Source: Candidatus Neomicrothrix sp. UBA881 (GTDB lineage: Bacteria; Actinomycetota; Acidimicrobiia; Acidimicrobiales; MedAcidi-G1). Taken from it: a stretch of 10,151 nucleotides of DNA. Under the pieces are notes generated by a model. That model ran no database searches and was not told the DNA's origin. It saw only the letters and a list, made by a program, of their open reading frames with translations. Location of the stretch: the NCBI GenBank assembly GCA_002294285.1, contig DBFL01000043.1, forward strand, positions 7,842-17,992, given 5' to 3'. Position numbers and translations under genes: made by a program. Below, piece by piece: positions 1-6,597 of this stretch (its first letter is position 1; every line of letters begins with the position of its first letter).

Positions 1-1484
1 CCAACTACAGTCATGGAACCATTGAGAGACCTTCTCGAAAGCATTCTTAAATCCATTGGTGAAAGGTCTTGAATCTCGTCAACCACAATATGGCCGAAAG
101 TTCTAACAGCGTCTTCTTCTCTTTTACCAGGTCTTGGTCCCAGGATCGCAAGTGCCTCGTCAAGAAGAGCTGCATCAGAAGCGGACCACGTAATTTCCTT
201 AGATAAGAACTCTCGACTTCTATACAAAGAGTCCACTTCCTGTTCAGTGAGTTCCGGATCAGAAACTTTTATCAGTGCGCGGGAACCAAAAGTGTCGTTT
301 AACAACTGTGAAGGTGTCAGTACAGGCCACATCCAATCCAATGCTTCTCTTATGGCGATCTGCCCCTTGAGCCTGCTTTCAACTGTTTTTTTGTCAATAA
401 GTTCATTTGAACTTAAAGCAAGAGTGGAGAAGAACTCTTCTTCAATGTAACGGCGGGCGGCATTATGAGTTCTATATCGTCTCTGCGCTTCTGCGACTAT
501 TTGAGCTGTCTGTTCAACAGTTATATGCAACCACTGAACTCCGTATCCAACTCTTAGATCTTCTCGTAGAGGGCGTTGACGAATTTTTGTCGCACGGGTC
601 AAAAATTTGACCATTGCCAGATCACCTTTCAAACGCGATGCTTCTTCAGTGTCACGGTGATCTCCAACTCGAATCGCTCCCACTAAATCACCCAGAGCAG
701 CCATCTCAACTCCGGCTTCTCCTAACGATGGAAGAACCTGTTCGATGTAGGCCAGAAACAAACGGTTGGGTCCCACCACAAGGACACCCTGCCCTTGAAG
801 AGGAAACCTGTGCGTGTACAACAAATAGGCTGCTCTGTGTAAAGCTACAACCGTTTTCCCAGTGCCGGGGCCCCCTTGCACTGCTACCACTCCTGACATT
901 GGAGCACGGATTATTTCATCCTGCTCACCTTGGATAGTTCCTATGATGTCTTGCAACCGGCCAGTTCGAGCCGTTTCAAGAGCTGCTATGAGAGCGCCTT
1001 CACCCTTCAAAGAAGAGTCTTCTCCATCACGAAATTTTTCAATGTCACCGAATATTTCATCTTCCAATGAGAGAAGATTTCTGCCTCGGCTCACAAAATG
1101 TCTGCGCCTCTCAAGACCCATGGGGTCGGATCCAGTCGCTCTATAAAATGACTCCGCTATAGGTGCGCGCCAATCAACTACTACCGGATCCTGGCTGTCA
1201 TCCCATACACCTACTCTGCCGATATAAAAAACTTCCGAGTCAGTATTTTGATCGATTCGTCCAAAAACAAGAGCGGCATCTCCCATGTTTAGCTGGCCCA
1301 AACGTGTAGAAACGGAATCCCAAATGGCATCTCTCTCGACACGCGCTTGATTCGTGCCTCCTTTGCCTACTTCAACCATTGAAGTGAGGTCAAATACCCT
1401 CTCTTTTGCAGCCTCCAAGCATTCATAAGCATGATCCACGTAAGCCTGTTCGGCTTCTAACTCGCTTGAGATAAGTACCCCCAA
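1..1484 (-). CDS. helD: HelD/HelR-like RNA polymerase-associated SF1 ATPase (N-terminal part, cut by window edge)
   Basis: The minus strand is open from 1484 to the window edge, giving 494 residues with no stop. The N-terminus (ELEAEQAYVDHAYECLEAA) is the helical arm typical of HelD-family proteins. It is followed by a region with VVVDWRAPIAESFYRA, a strong family signature. Walker A GGPGTGKT lies at residues 204-211 (Lys210), and Walker B VVDEIQDL has Asp469-Glu470; the usual motif is DEAQD, so Ile471 is a small deviation. Motifs III-VI are off the edge. Family knowledge: HelD/HelR are UvrD-like ATPases that release stalled RNA polymerase from nucleic acid and, in some actinobacteria, protect against rifampicin. 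No ATG or plausible GTG precedes the conserved arm: the first in-frame start after the upstream TAG is TTG at 1484, which I chose. It lacks a Shine-Dalgarno. The alternative reading is a UvrD/Rep DNA helicase, but the N-terminal arm argues against that. The subfamily (HelR versus another HelD class) is not settled. Confidence 0.85.
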   Translation of the reverse strand, partial: MGVLISSELEAEQAYVDHAYECLEAAKERVFDLTSMVEVGKGGTNQARVERDAIWDSVSTRLGQLNMGDAALVFGRIDQNTDSEVFYIGRVGVWDDSQDPVVVDWRAPIAESFYRATGSDPMGLERRRHFVSRGRNLLSLEDEIFGDIEKFRDGEDSSLKGEGALIAALETARTGRLQDIIGTIQGEQDEIIRAPMSGVVAVQGGPGTGKTVVALHRAAYLLYTHRFPLQGQGVLVVGPNRLFLAYIEQVLPSLGEAGVEMAALGDLVGAIRVGDHRDTEEASRLKGDLAMVKFLTRATKIRQRPLREDLRVGYGVQWLHITVEQTAQIVAEAQRRYRTHNAARRYIEEEFFSTLALSSNELIDKKTVESRLKGQIAIREALDWMWPVLTPSQLLNDTFGSRALIKVSDPELTEQEVDSLYRSREFLSKEITWSASDAALLDEALAILGPRPGKREEDAVRTFGHIVVDEIQDLSPMDLRMLSRRSLNGSMTVV

Positions 1485-1494
1485 AGTCTTGTTT

Positions 1495-1500
1495 ATTGTA
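1495..1500 (-). promoter_or_regulatory. Putative -10 box of the helD-like gene
   Basis: On the minus strand TACAAT matches TATAAT at five of six positions and ends 10 nt before the TTG start. The transcript would then begin only about 3-4 nt before that codon, which is nearly leaderless and fits the lack of a Shine-Dalgarno. No good -35 hexamer is visible 17 nt upstream, where the near-palindrome sits instead. Confidence 0.4.
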
Positions 1501-1501
1501 A

Positions 1502-1521
1502 AAAGGCTAAATTTTGCCTTT
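1502..1521. repeat. Near-perfect 20-bp palindrome between divergent genes, candidate operator
   Basis: Arms AAAGGC (1502-1507) and GCCTTT (1516-1521) are exact inverted repeats around TAAATTTT. Nine of ten symmetric base pairs match; only 1508/1515 fails. It sits directly upstream of the minus-strand TACAAT box and about 10 bp upstream of the plus-strand TTGACA. That is where a dimeric regulator could control the helD-like gene and possibly the patatin gene. It is not followed by a T-run, so it does not look like a terminator. The regulator is unknown. Confidence 0.45.
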
Positions 1522-1530
1522 AAACGTAAA

Positions 1531-1559
1531 TTGACAGGGTTCTAATCCTATCGTGTACT
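1531..1559 (+). promoter_or_regulatory. Sigma-70-type promoter for the patatin gene
   Basis: A perfect -35 TTGACA at 1531-1536 is separated by 17 nt from TGTACT at 1554-1559, which matches the -10 consensus at four of six positions. Transcription would start near 1566, leaving a leader of about 55 nt before the ATG at 1621. The leader holds a five-codon reading frame (ATG at 1598, TAA at 1613-1615), which is probably chance. A second -10-like hexamer, TATAGT at 1630-1635, lies just before the alternative ATG at 1639. Confidence 0.6.
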
Positions 1560-1620
1560 CAAAAAACACAAAAGGGGTCTAAAAATCTACTTTGAGCATG
1601 AGTCAGCAAAGCTAAAACAG

Positions 1621-2601
1621 ATGCGCGAATATAGTGGAATGACAACTATAGGTCTGGTCTTAAGTGCGGGCGGATTTTCTGGTGCCGCTCACCACAGCGG
1701 TGTTCTGGATGCTCTAAGCAGTGTTACAGGATGGGATTCCAGAACTTCCGACGTGGTCGTGGGAACCTCAGCAGGTTCACTTATAGCGGTTTCTCTGCGT
1801 GCTGGCATCTCCCCACATGATTTGGCCTGCTATTACACAGACGACACGATGACTCCTGAAGGTCAGGAAATAATTGATCGTGTAACAACTTCTCTCAAAG
1901 TGCCCGAACCAGGTTTTTCTGGAAACAGTAAAATCCCTTCGAAACCTTCTCTTGTTCTAAAAGAAATTTTCCTGGGTGGACGGCCTAGGCCTATGGTCGC
2001 TGTCACCGGAATAATACCCGAGGGTCAATTTGACGGTTCTTCTTTCGCGGAGAGAACATCTCAGATCCATCCGGATCCGTGGCCTGAGAAACCAACTTGG
2101 TTGTGCGCTCTCGATCTTGATTCAGGAAAACGCGTTGTGTTCGGCAGAGATGACGTGGAAGTCGATGTTGGTACCGCCGTTCAAGCATCTTCTGCTATAC
2201 CGGGTCGTTTCATTCCGGTAAACCTTAATGGAAGACGTTATATCGATGGCGGTGTTCATTCATTGACTAATGCAGACTTGCTGGCCCCTTTACAGCTTGA
2301 TCTGGTAATCATTTCGTCGTCTTCAACTTTGACAGGTTCACATAGGAATAGTTCTCTTTCAGTCGCATGGAATTCAAGAACACTACAGAAAGAGATTGAG
2401 CAAATTCGTTCAAATGGGACAGAGGTTTTAACGTTTGAGCCAACAACTTCTGATTTATTAGCCCGCAACGAGTTGGAATCCTCTAAAGAAGCTGCTGAGG
2501 ATATTTTCCGTAGATCAAAAACATCAGCAATAGCACGGTTGGCCAAACCGCAATCTAGTAGGGCTCGTGAACTTCTAGAAAAGTCACTTCTCCAAATTTA
2601 A
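1621..2601 (+). CDS. Patatin-like phospholipase family protein
   Basis: This 326-residue protein is a patatin-fold serine hydrolase with a Ser-Asp dyad, expected to act as an acyl hydrolase on phospholipids or other esters. The glycine-rich oxyanion loop is at residues 16-29 (AGGFSGAAHHSGVL). The nucleophile elbow GTSAGS places the catalytic serine at Ser50, and IDGGV supplies Asp209. The loop lacks the arginine of the classical GGGxRG motif (Ser20 instead) and is one residue longer, which resembles actinobacterial 'GGGVTGAAW'-type patatins. I see no signal peptide or membrane helix, so it is probably cytosolic or peripherally bound. The start is uncertain: ATG at 1621 has no ribosome binding site, and ATG at 1639 (codon 7) would begin at MTTIGLVLS, where many homologues begin. 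It stands alone, transcribed from its own promoter away from the helD-like gene and 54 bp before hemE. The natural substrate cannot be read from sequence. Confidence 0.85.
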   Translation: MREYSGMTTIGLVLSAGGFSGAAHHSGVLDALSSVTGWDSRTSDVVVGTSAGSLIAVSLRAGISPHDLACYYTDDTMTPEGQEIIDRVTTSLKVPEPGFSGNSKIPSKPSLVLKEIFLGGRPRPMVAVTGIIPEGQFDGSSFAERTSQIHPDPWPEKPTWLCALDLDSGKRVVFGRDDVEVDVGTAVQASSAIPGRFIPVNLNGRRYIDGGVHSLTNADLLAPLQLDLVIISSSSTLTGSHRNSSLSVAWNSRTLQKEIEQIRSNGTEVLTFEPTTSDLLARNELESSKEAAEDIFRRSKTSAIARLAKPQSSRARELLEKSLLQI

Positions 2602-2633
2602 ATCAACCTTCACCTGAAAGAAAATAACTGGCC

Positions 2634-2650
2634 GATGCTTGTGTAGCATC
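2634..2650. repeat. Short inverted repeat overlapping the hemE promoter region
   Basis: GATGCT (2634-2639) and AGCATC (2645-2650) are perfect 6-bp inverted repeats around TGTGT. There is no T-run after it, so it is a poor terminator for the patatin gene. It overlaps the putative -10 hexamer of hemE (2644-2649). If hemE is leaderless the repeat would not be in its mRNA and could only act at the DNA level. Confidence 0.3.
2644..2649 (+). promoter_or_regulatory. Putative -10 hexamer for leaderless hemE transcript
   Basis: TAGCAT fits the actinobacterial TANNNT -10 pattern and ends 6 nt before the hemE ATG at 2656. Transcription would start on or next to the A of the start codon. No Shine-Dalgarno-like purine tract lies within the preceding 15 nt. 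No clear -35 is visible. Confidence 0.35.
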
Positions 2651-2655
2651 CCATC

Positions 2656-3729
2656 ATGGAGAACTCTTATCTTTCAGAGGGAAAATTTGGAAAAGAATCA
2701 GATTTTCTTTCTGCGTGTAGGCGGGAGCATCACTCTCGAGTGCCTGTTTGGTTTATGCGTCAAGCAGGAAGATCTCTTCCTGAATACAGAAAAATTAGAG
2801 GAGTTGGAAGCATTTTAGAAGTTGCTTCAGATCCTGAGAGAGCCGCTCAAATAACTCTTCAGCCCGTTGAAAGATACGGGGTTGACGCTGCGATACTTTT
2901 CTCAGACATCATGGTTCCTGTTTATTCGATCAATTTTGGAATTGAAATACAGCCAGGTGTCGGCCCCGTTGCAGAAAAACCCTTCAGGAGTTCCGGAGAT
3001 CTCAAACGGTTACGCCCACTGGAGCCTGAAATTGATGTGTCTTACGTTGGAGAGACAATAAAAATACTCTCGAAGGAATGCCCTGTTCCTGTAATTGGCT
3101 TTGCCGGAGCTCCTTTCACGGTCGCTTCCTATCTAATCGAAGGTAAGCCTTCACGTTCGCTTGAAAAAACAAAAGCATTAATGGAGGAGGAGCCCGCTAT
3201 TTGGGATTCACTTATGGATATTCTTTCCGAAATCACAGTCTCCTCTCTGAAACATCAAATCGAATCGGGCGCTTCAGCTATTCAATTATTTGACAGTTGG
3301 GCAGGTTTGATTGATCCTGAGGTCTATGAGGAGAAAGTTTTCCCTTACAGTAAAAAAGTACTTTCATCAATTGATGACCCTCTAATTCCAAAGATTCACT
3401 TCGGGCTGGGTACAGAGCCAATTCTCAACCTGATTGCCGAAGCGGGAGCTGATGTAGTGGGCATCGACTCGAACACACCTATAGATGTTGCTAGGCGAAA
3501 ATTAGGTAATGAAATCGCTATCCAAGGGAATTTAGATCCTGAAATTTGTTTGGGTCCGGTTGAAGAAGTGGAAAAGGCTGTTTATGAAATTCTTTCGCTT
3601 AATAAAGACAACCCAGGTCACATTTTTAATCTCGGTCATGGAGTTATCCCAGATACCGACCCCGCGATTCTCGCCCATGTAGTTGAAATGGTCCACTCAC
3701 ACGAACTTCAAGAAAGAACCAATGAATAA
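2656..3729 (+). CDS. hemE: Uroporphyrinogen III decarboxylase
   Basis: HemE removes the four acetate carboxyl groups of uroporphyrinogen III to give coproporphyrinogen III in the cytosol, for heme synthesis. The 357-residue length is normal. The substrate-binding signature VPVWFMRQAGRSLPEYR is at residues 29-45 (Arg35, Arg39); Ser40 replaces the common Tyr, as in many actinobacterial HemE proteins. By family alignment Asp84 in FSDIMVP is the catalytic and pyrrole-binding aspartate. Tyr159 (VASYLIEG), Ser214 (LFDSWAG) and His328 (NLGHGVIPDTD) are the other active-site residues, so all key positions are present. The start at 2656 is the only ATG ahead of the conserved region that gives a normal N-terminus. 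It is the first gene of hemE-hemY-lnt: the hemY ATG overlaps its end by 8 bp. Confidence 0.97.
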   Translation: MENSYLSEGKFGKESDFLSACRREHHSRVPVWFMRQAGRSLPEYRKIRGVGSILEVASDPERAAQITLQPVERYGVDAAILFSDIMVPVYSINFGIEIQPGVGPVAEKPFRSSGDLKRLRPLEPEIDVSYVGETIKILSKECPVPVIGFAGAPFTVASYLIEGKPSRSLEKTKALMEEEPAIWDSLMDILSEITVSSLKHQIESGASAIQLFDSWAGLIDPEVYEEKVFPYSKKVLSSIDDPLIPKIHFGLGTEPILNLIAEAGADVVGIDSNTPIDVARRKLGNEIAIQGNLDPEICLGPVEEVEKAVYEILSLNKDNPGHIFNLGHGVIPDTDPAILAHVVEMVHSHELQERTNE

Positions 3730-5101
3730 GAAAAGAGTTGCGGTAGTGGGGGCTGGGATTACAGGTTTGACAGTCGCTTACCGTCTTTCGAAAAAAAGTG
3801 AGGATTTCGAAGTCGTTATTTTCGAAACTGATGAAAAAATTGGTGGAAAACTGAGAACAAGTAATTTTGCCGGTTTTCAATTAGATGAAGGAGCAGATGC
3901 CTTCTTAGCCAGAGCACCTTGGGCTGTAGAACTTTTTGATGAAGTCGGTATTTCCGAGGAGTTTGTTTCACCTCGTTCTCGTTCGGCGTCTATTTGGGCA
4001 AACGGTTCACTGATTCCTCTTCCATCTCCGAATGTTCTTGGTATTCCTCTTTACCCTGACTCAGAAGCATCTGATGTTTTAAGTGCGGAAGACAGTCAAA
4101 AAATTCGGGATGGAGGTATACCCGAAAATACCATCACTGGTGAAACTGACATTTCGATCGGCTCTTTGGTTCGCAACTGTGTCGGCGATTCAGTTTTTGA
4201 AAACTTTGTGGATCCTCTTTTGAGCGGTATTAACGCAGGAAAGGCAGACGCTATGAGCTGTGCGACTATGGCTCCACATCTTTTGGAAGCCGCCAGACAC
4301 AAGGACGGTTTAGTGACAGCACTTAAGGAAACTTATGAGAAAACTGATCCAGAATCACCGGTTTTCTACACCCACCCTGAAGGAATGGGGCACATTGTTA
4401 AAAAACTCGCTGAGAAAATTGTTGGTTCAATTCGAAAAACTGAAAGTGTTACCTCTATAGAACCTTCTAAAGAACAATGGATTGTAAAAACATCTACTGG
4501 ATCAGAAATTGTCGATGCAGTAGTTTTAACGAACTCCGCTCAGGATGCCGCAAATCTGCTTCACCCACTTTCACTAACTGTCAGTACTCGACTTTCTGAA
4601 ATAGAACATGCTTCGGTTTCACTGGTCAGTTTTGCTTTCGAGACATTGGACGTAGAAATTCCGGAAAATGAAAGCGGTTTTCTAGTTCCTAGATCTTCAG
4701 GGAAGTTAATGACGGCATGTTCTTTTTCAGGTAATAAGTGGACTCATCTCAATGATGGGACTAAAACACTAATGAGGGTTTCAACTGGCCGTATTGACGA
4801 TCAAAGACATGAGACGCTCGATGACGAAGAACTTGTTGAATGTTTGATGGATGACTTAAAAACAACTTTGGGTGTGGAAAAACCTCCTCTTGAATTTCGC
4901 ATAAACCGCTGGCCTAAAGCTTTAGCCCAGTTTGAAGTTGGACACTTACAAAAATTGGAAGAAACACTTTCAATACTTGAAGTTGAAACACCAGGAATTT
5001 TTCTTTCAGGCTCTTACCATTTTGGGGTTGGAATTCCTGCGTCTATCCGTTCAGGAAATGAAGCTGCAACTAGAGTTTTAGAACGGTTTGGAAGAAATTG
5101 A
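3722..5101 (+). CDS. hemY: Porphyrinogen oxidase HemY (probably coproporphyrinogen III oxidase, CgoX type)
   Basis: This is an FAD-dependent porphyrinogen oxidase of the flavin amine oxidase superfamily. In actinobacteria HemY usually oxidises coproporphyrinogen III to coproporphyrin III; the older name is protoporphyrinogen oxidase (hemG). I start it at ATG 3722, giving 459 residues beginning MNKKRVAVVGAGITGL, so the dinucleotide-binding GxGxxG (GAGITG) sits right at the N-terminus as in the family. The upstream ATG at 3683 would add 13 poorly conserved residues inside hemE. A purine-rich GAAAG tract precedes 3722. Further landmarks are FELDEGADAFLARAP-like FAD/substrate-loop sequence (QLDEGADAFLARAP), DPLLSGINAGKADAMS in the middle, and the C-terminal FAD-binding segment FLSGSYHFGVGIPASIRSG. 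It follows HemE in the pathway and overlaps it by 8 bp (ATGAATAA), implying coupled translation. No hemQ or hemH lies beside it. The coproporphyrin-versus-protoporphyrin assignment is inferred from lineage. Confidence 0.93.
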   Translation: MNKKRVAVVGAGITGLTVAYRLSKKSEDFEVVIFETDEKIGGKLRTSNFAGFQLDEGADAFLARAPWAVELFDEVGISEEFVSPRSRSASIWANGSLIPLPSPNVLGIPLYPDSEASDVLSAEDSQKIRDGGIPENTITGETDISIGSLVRNCVGDSVFENFVDPLLSGINAGKADAMSCATMAPHLLEAARHKDGLVTALKETYEKTDPESPVFYTHPEGMGHIVKKLAEKIVGSIRKTESVTSIEPSKEQWIVKTSTGSEIVDAVVLTNSAQDAANLLHPLSLTVSTRLSEIEHASVSLVSFAFETLDVEIPENESGFLVPRSSGKLMTACSFSGNKWTHLNDGTKTLMRVSTGRIDDQRHETLDDEELVECLMDDLKTTLGVEKPPLEFRINRWPKALAQFEVGHLQKLEETLSILEVETPGIFLSGSYHFGVGIPASIRSGNEAATRVLERFGRN

Positions 5102-6585
5102 TAAAAACCCTATTTAGCTTTGGCCTGATCAAGTCTGTTGCTGCTGGGCTACTAATTGCAGCGTCTGTTCCACCCTGGGGTTTTTGGCCGTGTGCTTTTA
5201 TAGGTATAGCAATTTTAGATTCTTCTTTGGCTAACAAATCTGCGAAGAAAAGGTTCAGCAGGGGTTTCCTTACAGGTCTGGCTTGGCTGTTGCCAGCTAC
5301 TTTTTGGATGATTGATCTAACCTTGCCTGGTTGGATAGCCGCGGCACTTATCCACTCGAGCTTTATTGGTCTTGGAATGGCTTTGGTTCCACCCAAAAAA
5401 GGAAGGCAATTAGCTCTTATTGGAATAATGACACTAATTGAGTTAGCTCGTTGGAGATTTCCTTTTGGAGGTGTTCCACTTGCGACAATTCCTATAGGAC
5501 AAGCTTCAGGCCCTATTGCGCCTGTAGCCAAAGTAGCTGGGCCGCTACTAATTGTTGCAATAACTACTGCTGCCGGTTGCCTAATAAGTTCTGTGATTCG
5601 CTCTCCGAAAAAAGCAGTAAAACCTATAATTTTTGCATTGCTGTTAACTATTGCGATTGGGACAATTACCACTGTCGCACCTGATGGCCGCGAGGTTGAA
5701 AGTATAAATGTTGCTGTGGTGCAAGGTGGAGGACCACAGCGAACTCGAGCAACTCCAACAGGTGCAGCAATAGTTTTTGCCAATCAGGTTTCTGCAACTG
5801 AAAGCGTTCAAACTCCAGTGGATTTAGTTGTATGGCCAGAAAATGTTGTTAACCCCGACCCCGACCTTCCAAAAGCCGACAGAAACCCGAGCCGTCTGTA
5901 CGCGGATGATGCTCGTTCAACACTTGAGGATATCTCACAGTCTCTTGACACAGTTTTTGCTGCAGGATGGTTCCATCAAGACCCGGAAAATTCAGATTCA
6001 AATTTGAACTATGTGGAAGTATTAGAACCAGATGGTCAGATCGCTGGAAAATTCGACAAAGTAAGAACTGTGCCATTTGGCGAATTTGTTCCTTTAAGAA
6101 GCTTTGTGGAGCGCTTTGCCAAAGACAGCCTCCCAGCTCGGGATGTCCTTCCTGGAACTGAACCTGCTGTAATTGAAACTTCACTTGGGAAACTTGGAGT
6201 GGTTATTTCTTGGGAAGTATTTTTCGAGGAAAGAGCACGTGAGGCAGCAGATCATGACGCCAAAATAATTATTAATCCGACAAATGGAGCTAGTTACTGG
6301 CTGACACAAGTACAAAGCCAGCAAATAGCATCGAGTCAACTAAGAGCCATCGAAACAGGTCGATGGGTACTTCAATCTGCTCCTACCGGGTTTAGTGCGA
6401 TTGTTGACCCGTCAGGCAAGGTTTTAGATCGGACTGGAATCAGTGAACAAGCTGTAATCCAGAAAACAGTGGGGTTACGTTCTGGTAATACTTGGTATAC
6501 ACAAACGGGTATTTGGCCGATGATGTTGATTTCATTACTTCTCTTTGCTTGGGGACGACGCCCCCACTTTTTCAGTAGAAACTAA
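5098..6585 (+). CDS. lnt: Apolipoprotein N-acyltransferase with Ser in place of catalytic Cys
   Basis: Lnt transfers an acyl chain from phospholipid to the N-terminal cysteine of lipoproteins at the outer face of the cytoplasmic membrane. The 495 residues show the family layout: about seven hydrophobic segments in residues 8-200, an external nitrilase (CN-hydrolase) domain at roughly 205-450, and a last membrane helix (IWPMMLISLLLFAWG) near the C-terminus. Expected triad residues are Glu248 (VVWPENVV) and Lys321 (KFDKVRTVPFGEF), and the loop Glu329 is present. The third, normally Cys in a CYE or CFE motif, is Ser371 (VVISWEVFFEE, codon TCT at 6208-6210); Glu373 of that motif is kept. The enzyme could use serine, be altered in activity, or be a lineage variant. 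The start is TTG at 5098, preceded by GGAAGA and overlapping the hemY stop (TTGA), which indicates translational coupling. It converges on dtd with a 12-bp gap and no visible terminator. Confidence 0.92.
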   Translation: MIKTLFSFGLIKSVAAGLLIAASVPPWGFWPCAFIGIAILDSSLANKSAKKRFSRGFLTGLAWLLPATFWMIDLTLPGWIAAALIHSSFIGLGMALVPPKKGRQLALIGIMTLIELARWRFPFGGVPLATIPIGQASGPIAPVAKVAGPLLIVAITTAAGCLISSVIRSPKKAVKPIIFALLLTIAIGTITTVAPDGREVESINVAVVQGGGPQRTRATPTGAAIVFANQVSATESVQTPVDLVVWPENVVNPDPDLPKADRNPSRLYADDARSTLEDISQSLDTVFAAGWFHQDPENSDSNLNYVEVLEPDGQIAGKFDKVRTVPFGEFVPLRSFVERFAKDSLPARDVLPGTEPAVIETSLGKLGVVISWEVFFEERAREAADHDAKIIINPTNGASYWLTQVQSQQIASSQLRAIETGRWVLQSAPTGFSAIVDPSGKVLDRTGISEQAVIQKTVGLRSGNTWYTQTGIWPMMLISLLLFAWGRRPHFFSRN

Positions 6586-6597
6586 ATAGTCTCTTGT

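Noticed and set aside
247..1146. Several plus-strand open frames of 67-107 codons at 247-450, 407-610, 614-937 and 862-1146.
   Set aside because: They run antisense to the continuous helD-like frame, which carries Walker A, Walker B and family motifs, and their own translations show no recognisable domain.
1598..1615. A five-codon upstream reading frame in the patatin leader.
   Set aside because: It contains no run of regulatory codons and no paired attenuator hairpin, and such short frames are common by chance.
1..2601. A helicase-like ATPase next to a patatin phospholipase, as a possible anti-phage defence pair.
   Set aside because: The genes are divergent rather than co-operonic, the ATPase has the HelD-type N-terminal arm that points to RNA polymerase recycling, and there is no sensor, cyclase, nuclease or mobile-element context.
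3683..3721. The longer HemY start at 3683.
   Set aside because: It would add 13 residues encoded inside hemE, while ATG 3722 puts the GxGxxG motif at the N-terminus as expected and has a purine tract upstream.
5070..5783. A 237-codon minus-strand open frame opposite lnt.
   Set aside because: It is antisense to the well-supported Lnt membrane region, overlaps the hemY end, and its Ala/Ile/Pro-rich translation is what the complement of hydrophobic codons produces.
6586..6597. A possible bidirectional terminator between the convergent lnt and dtd genes.
   Set aside because: The gap is only 12 bp and I see no stable inverted repeat with flanking T-runs in or beside it.
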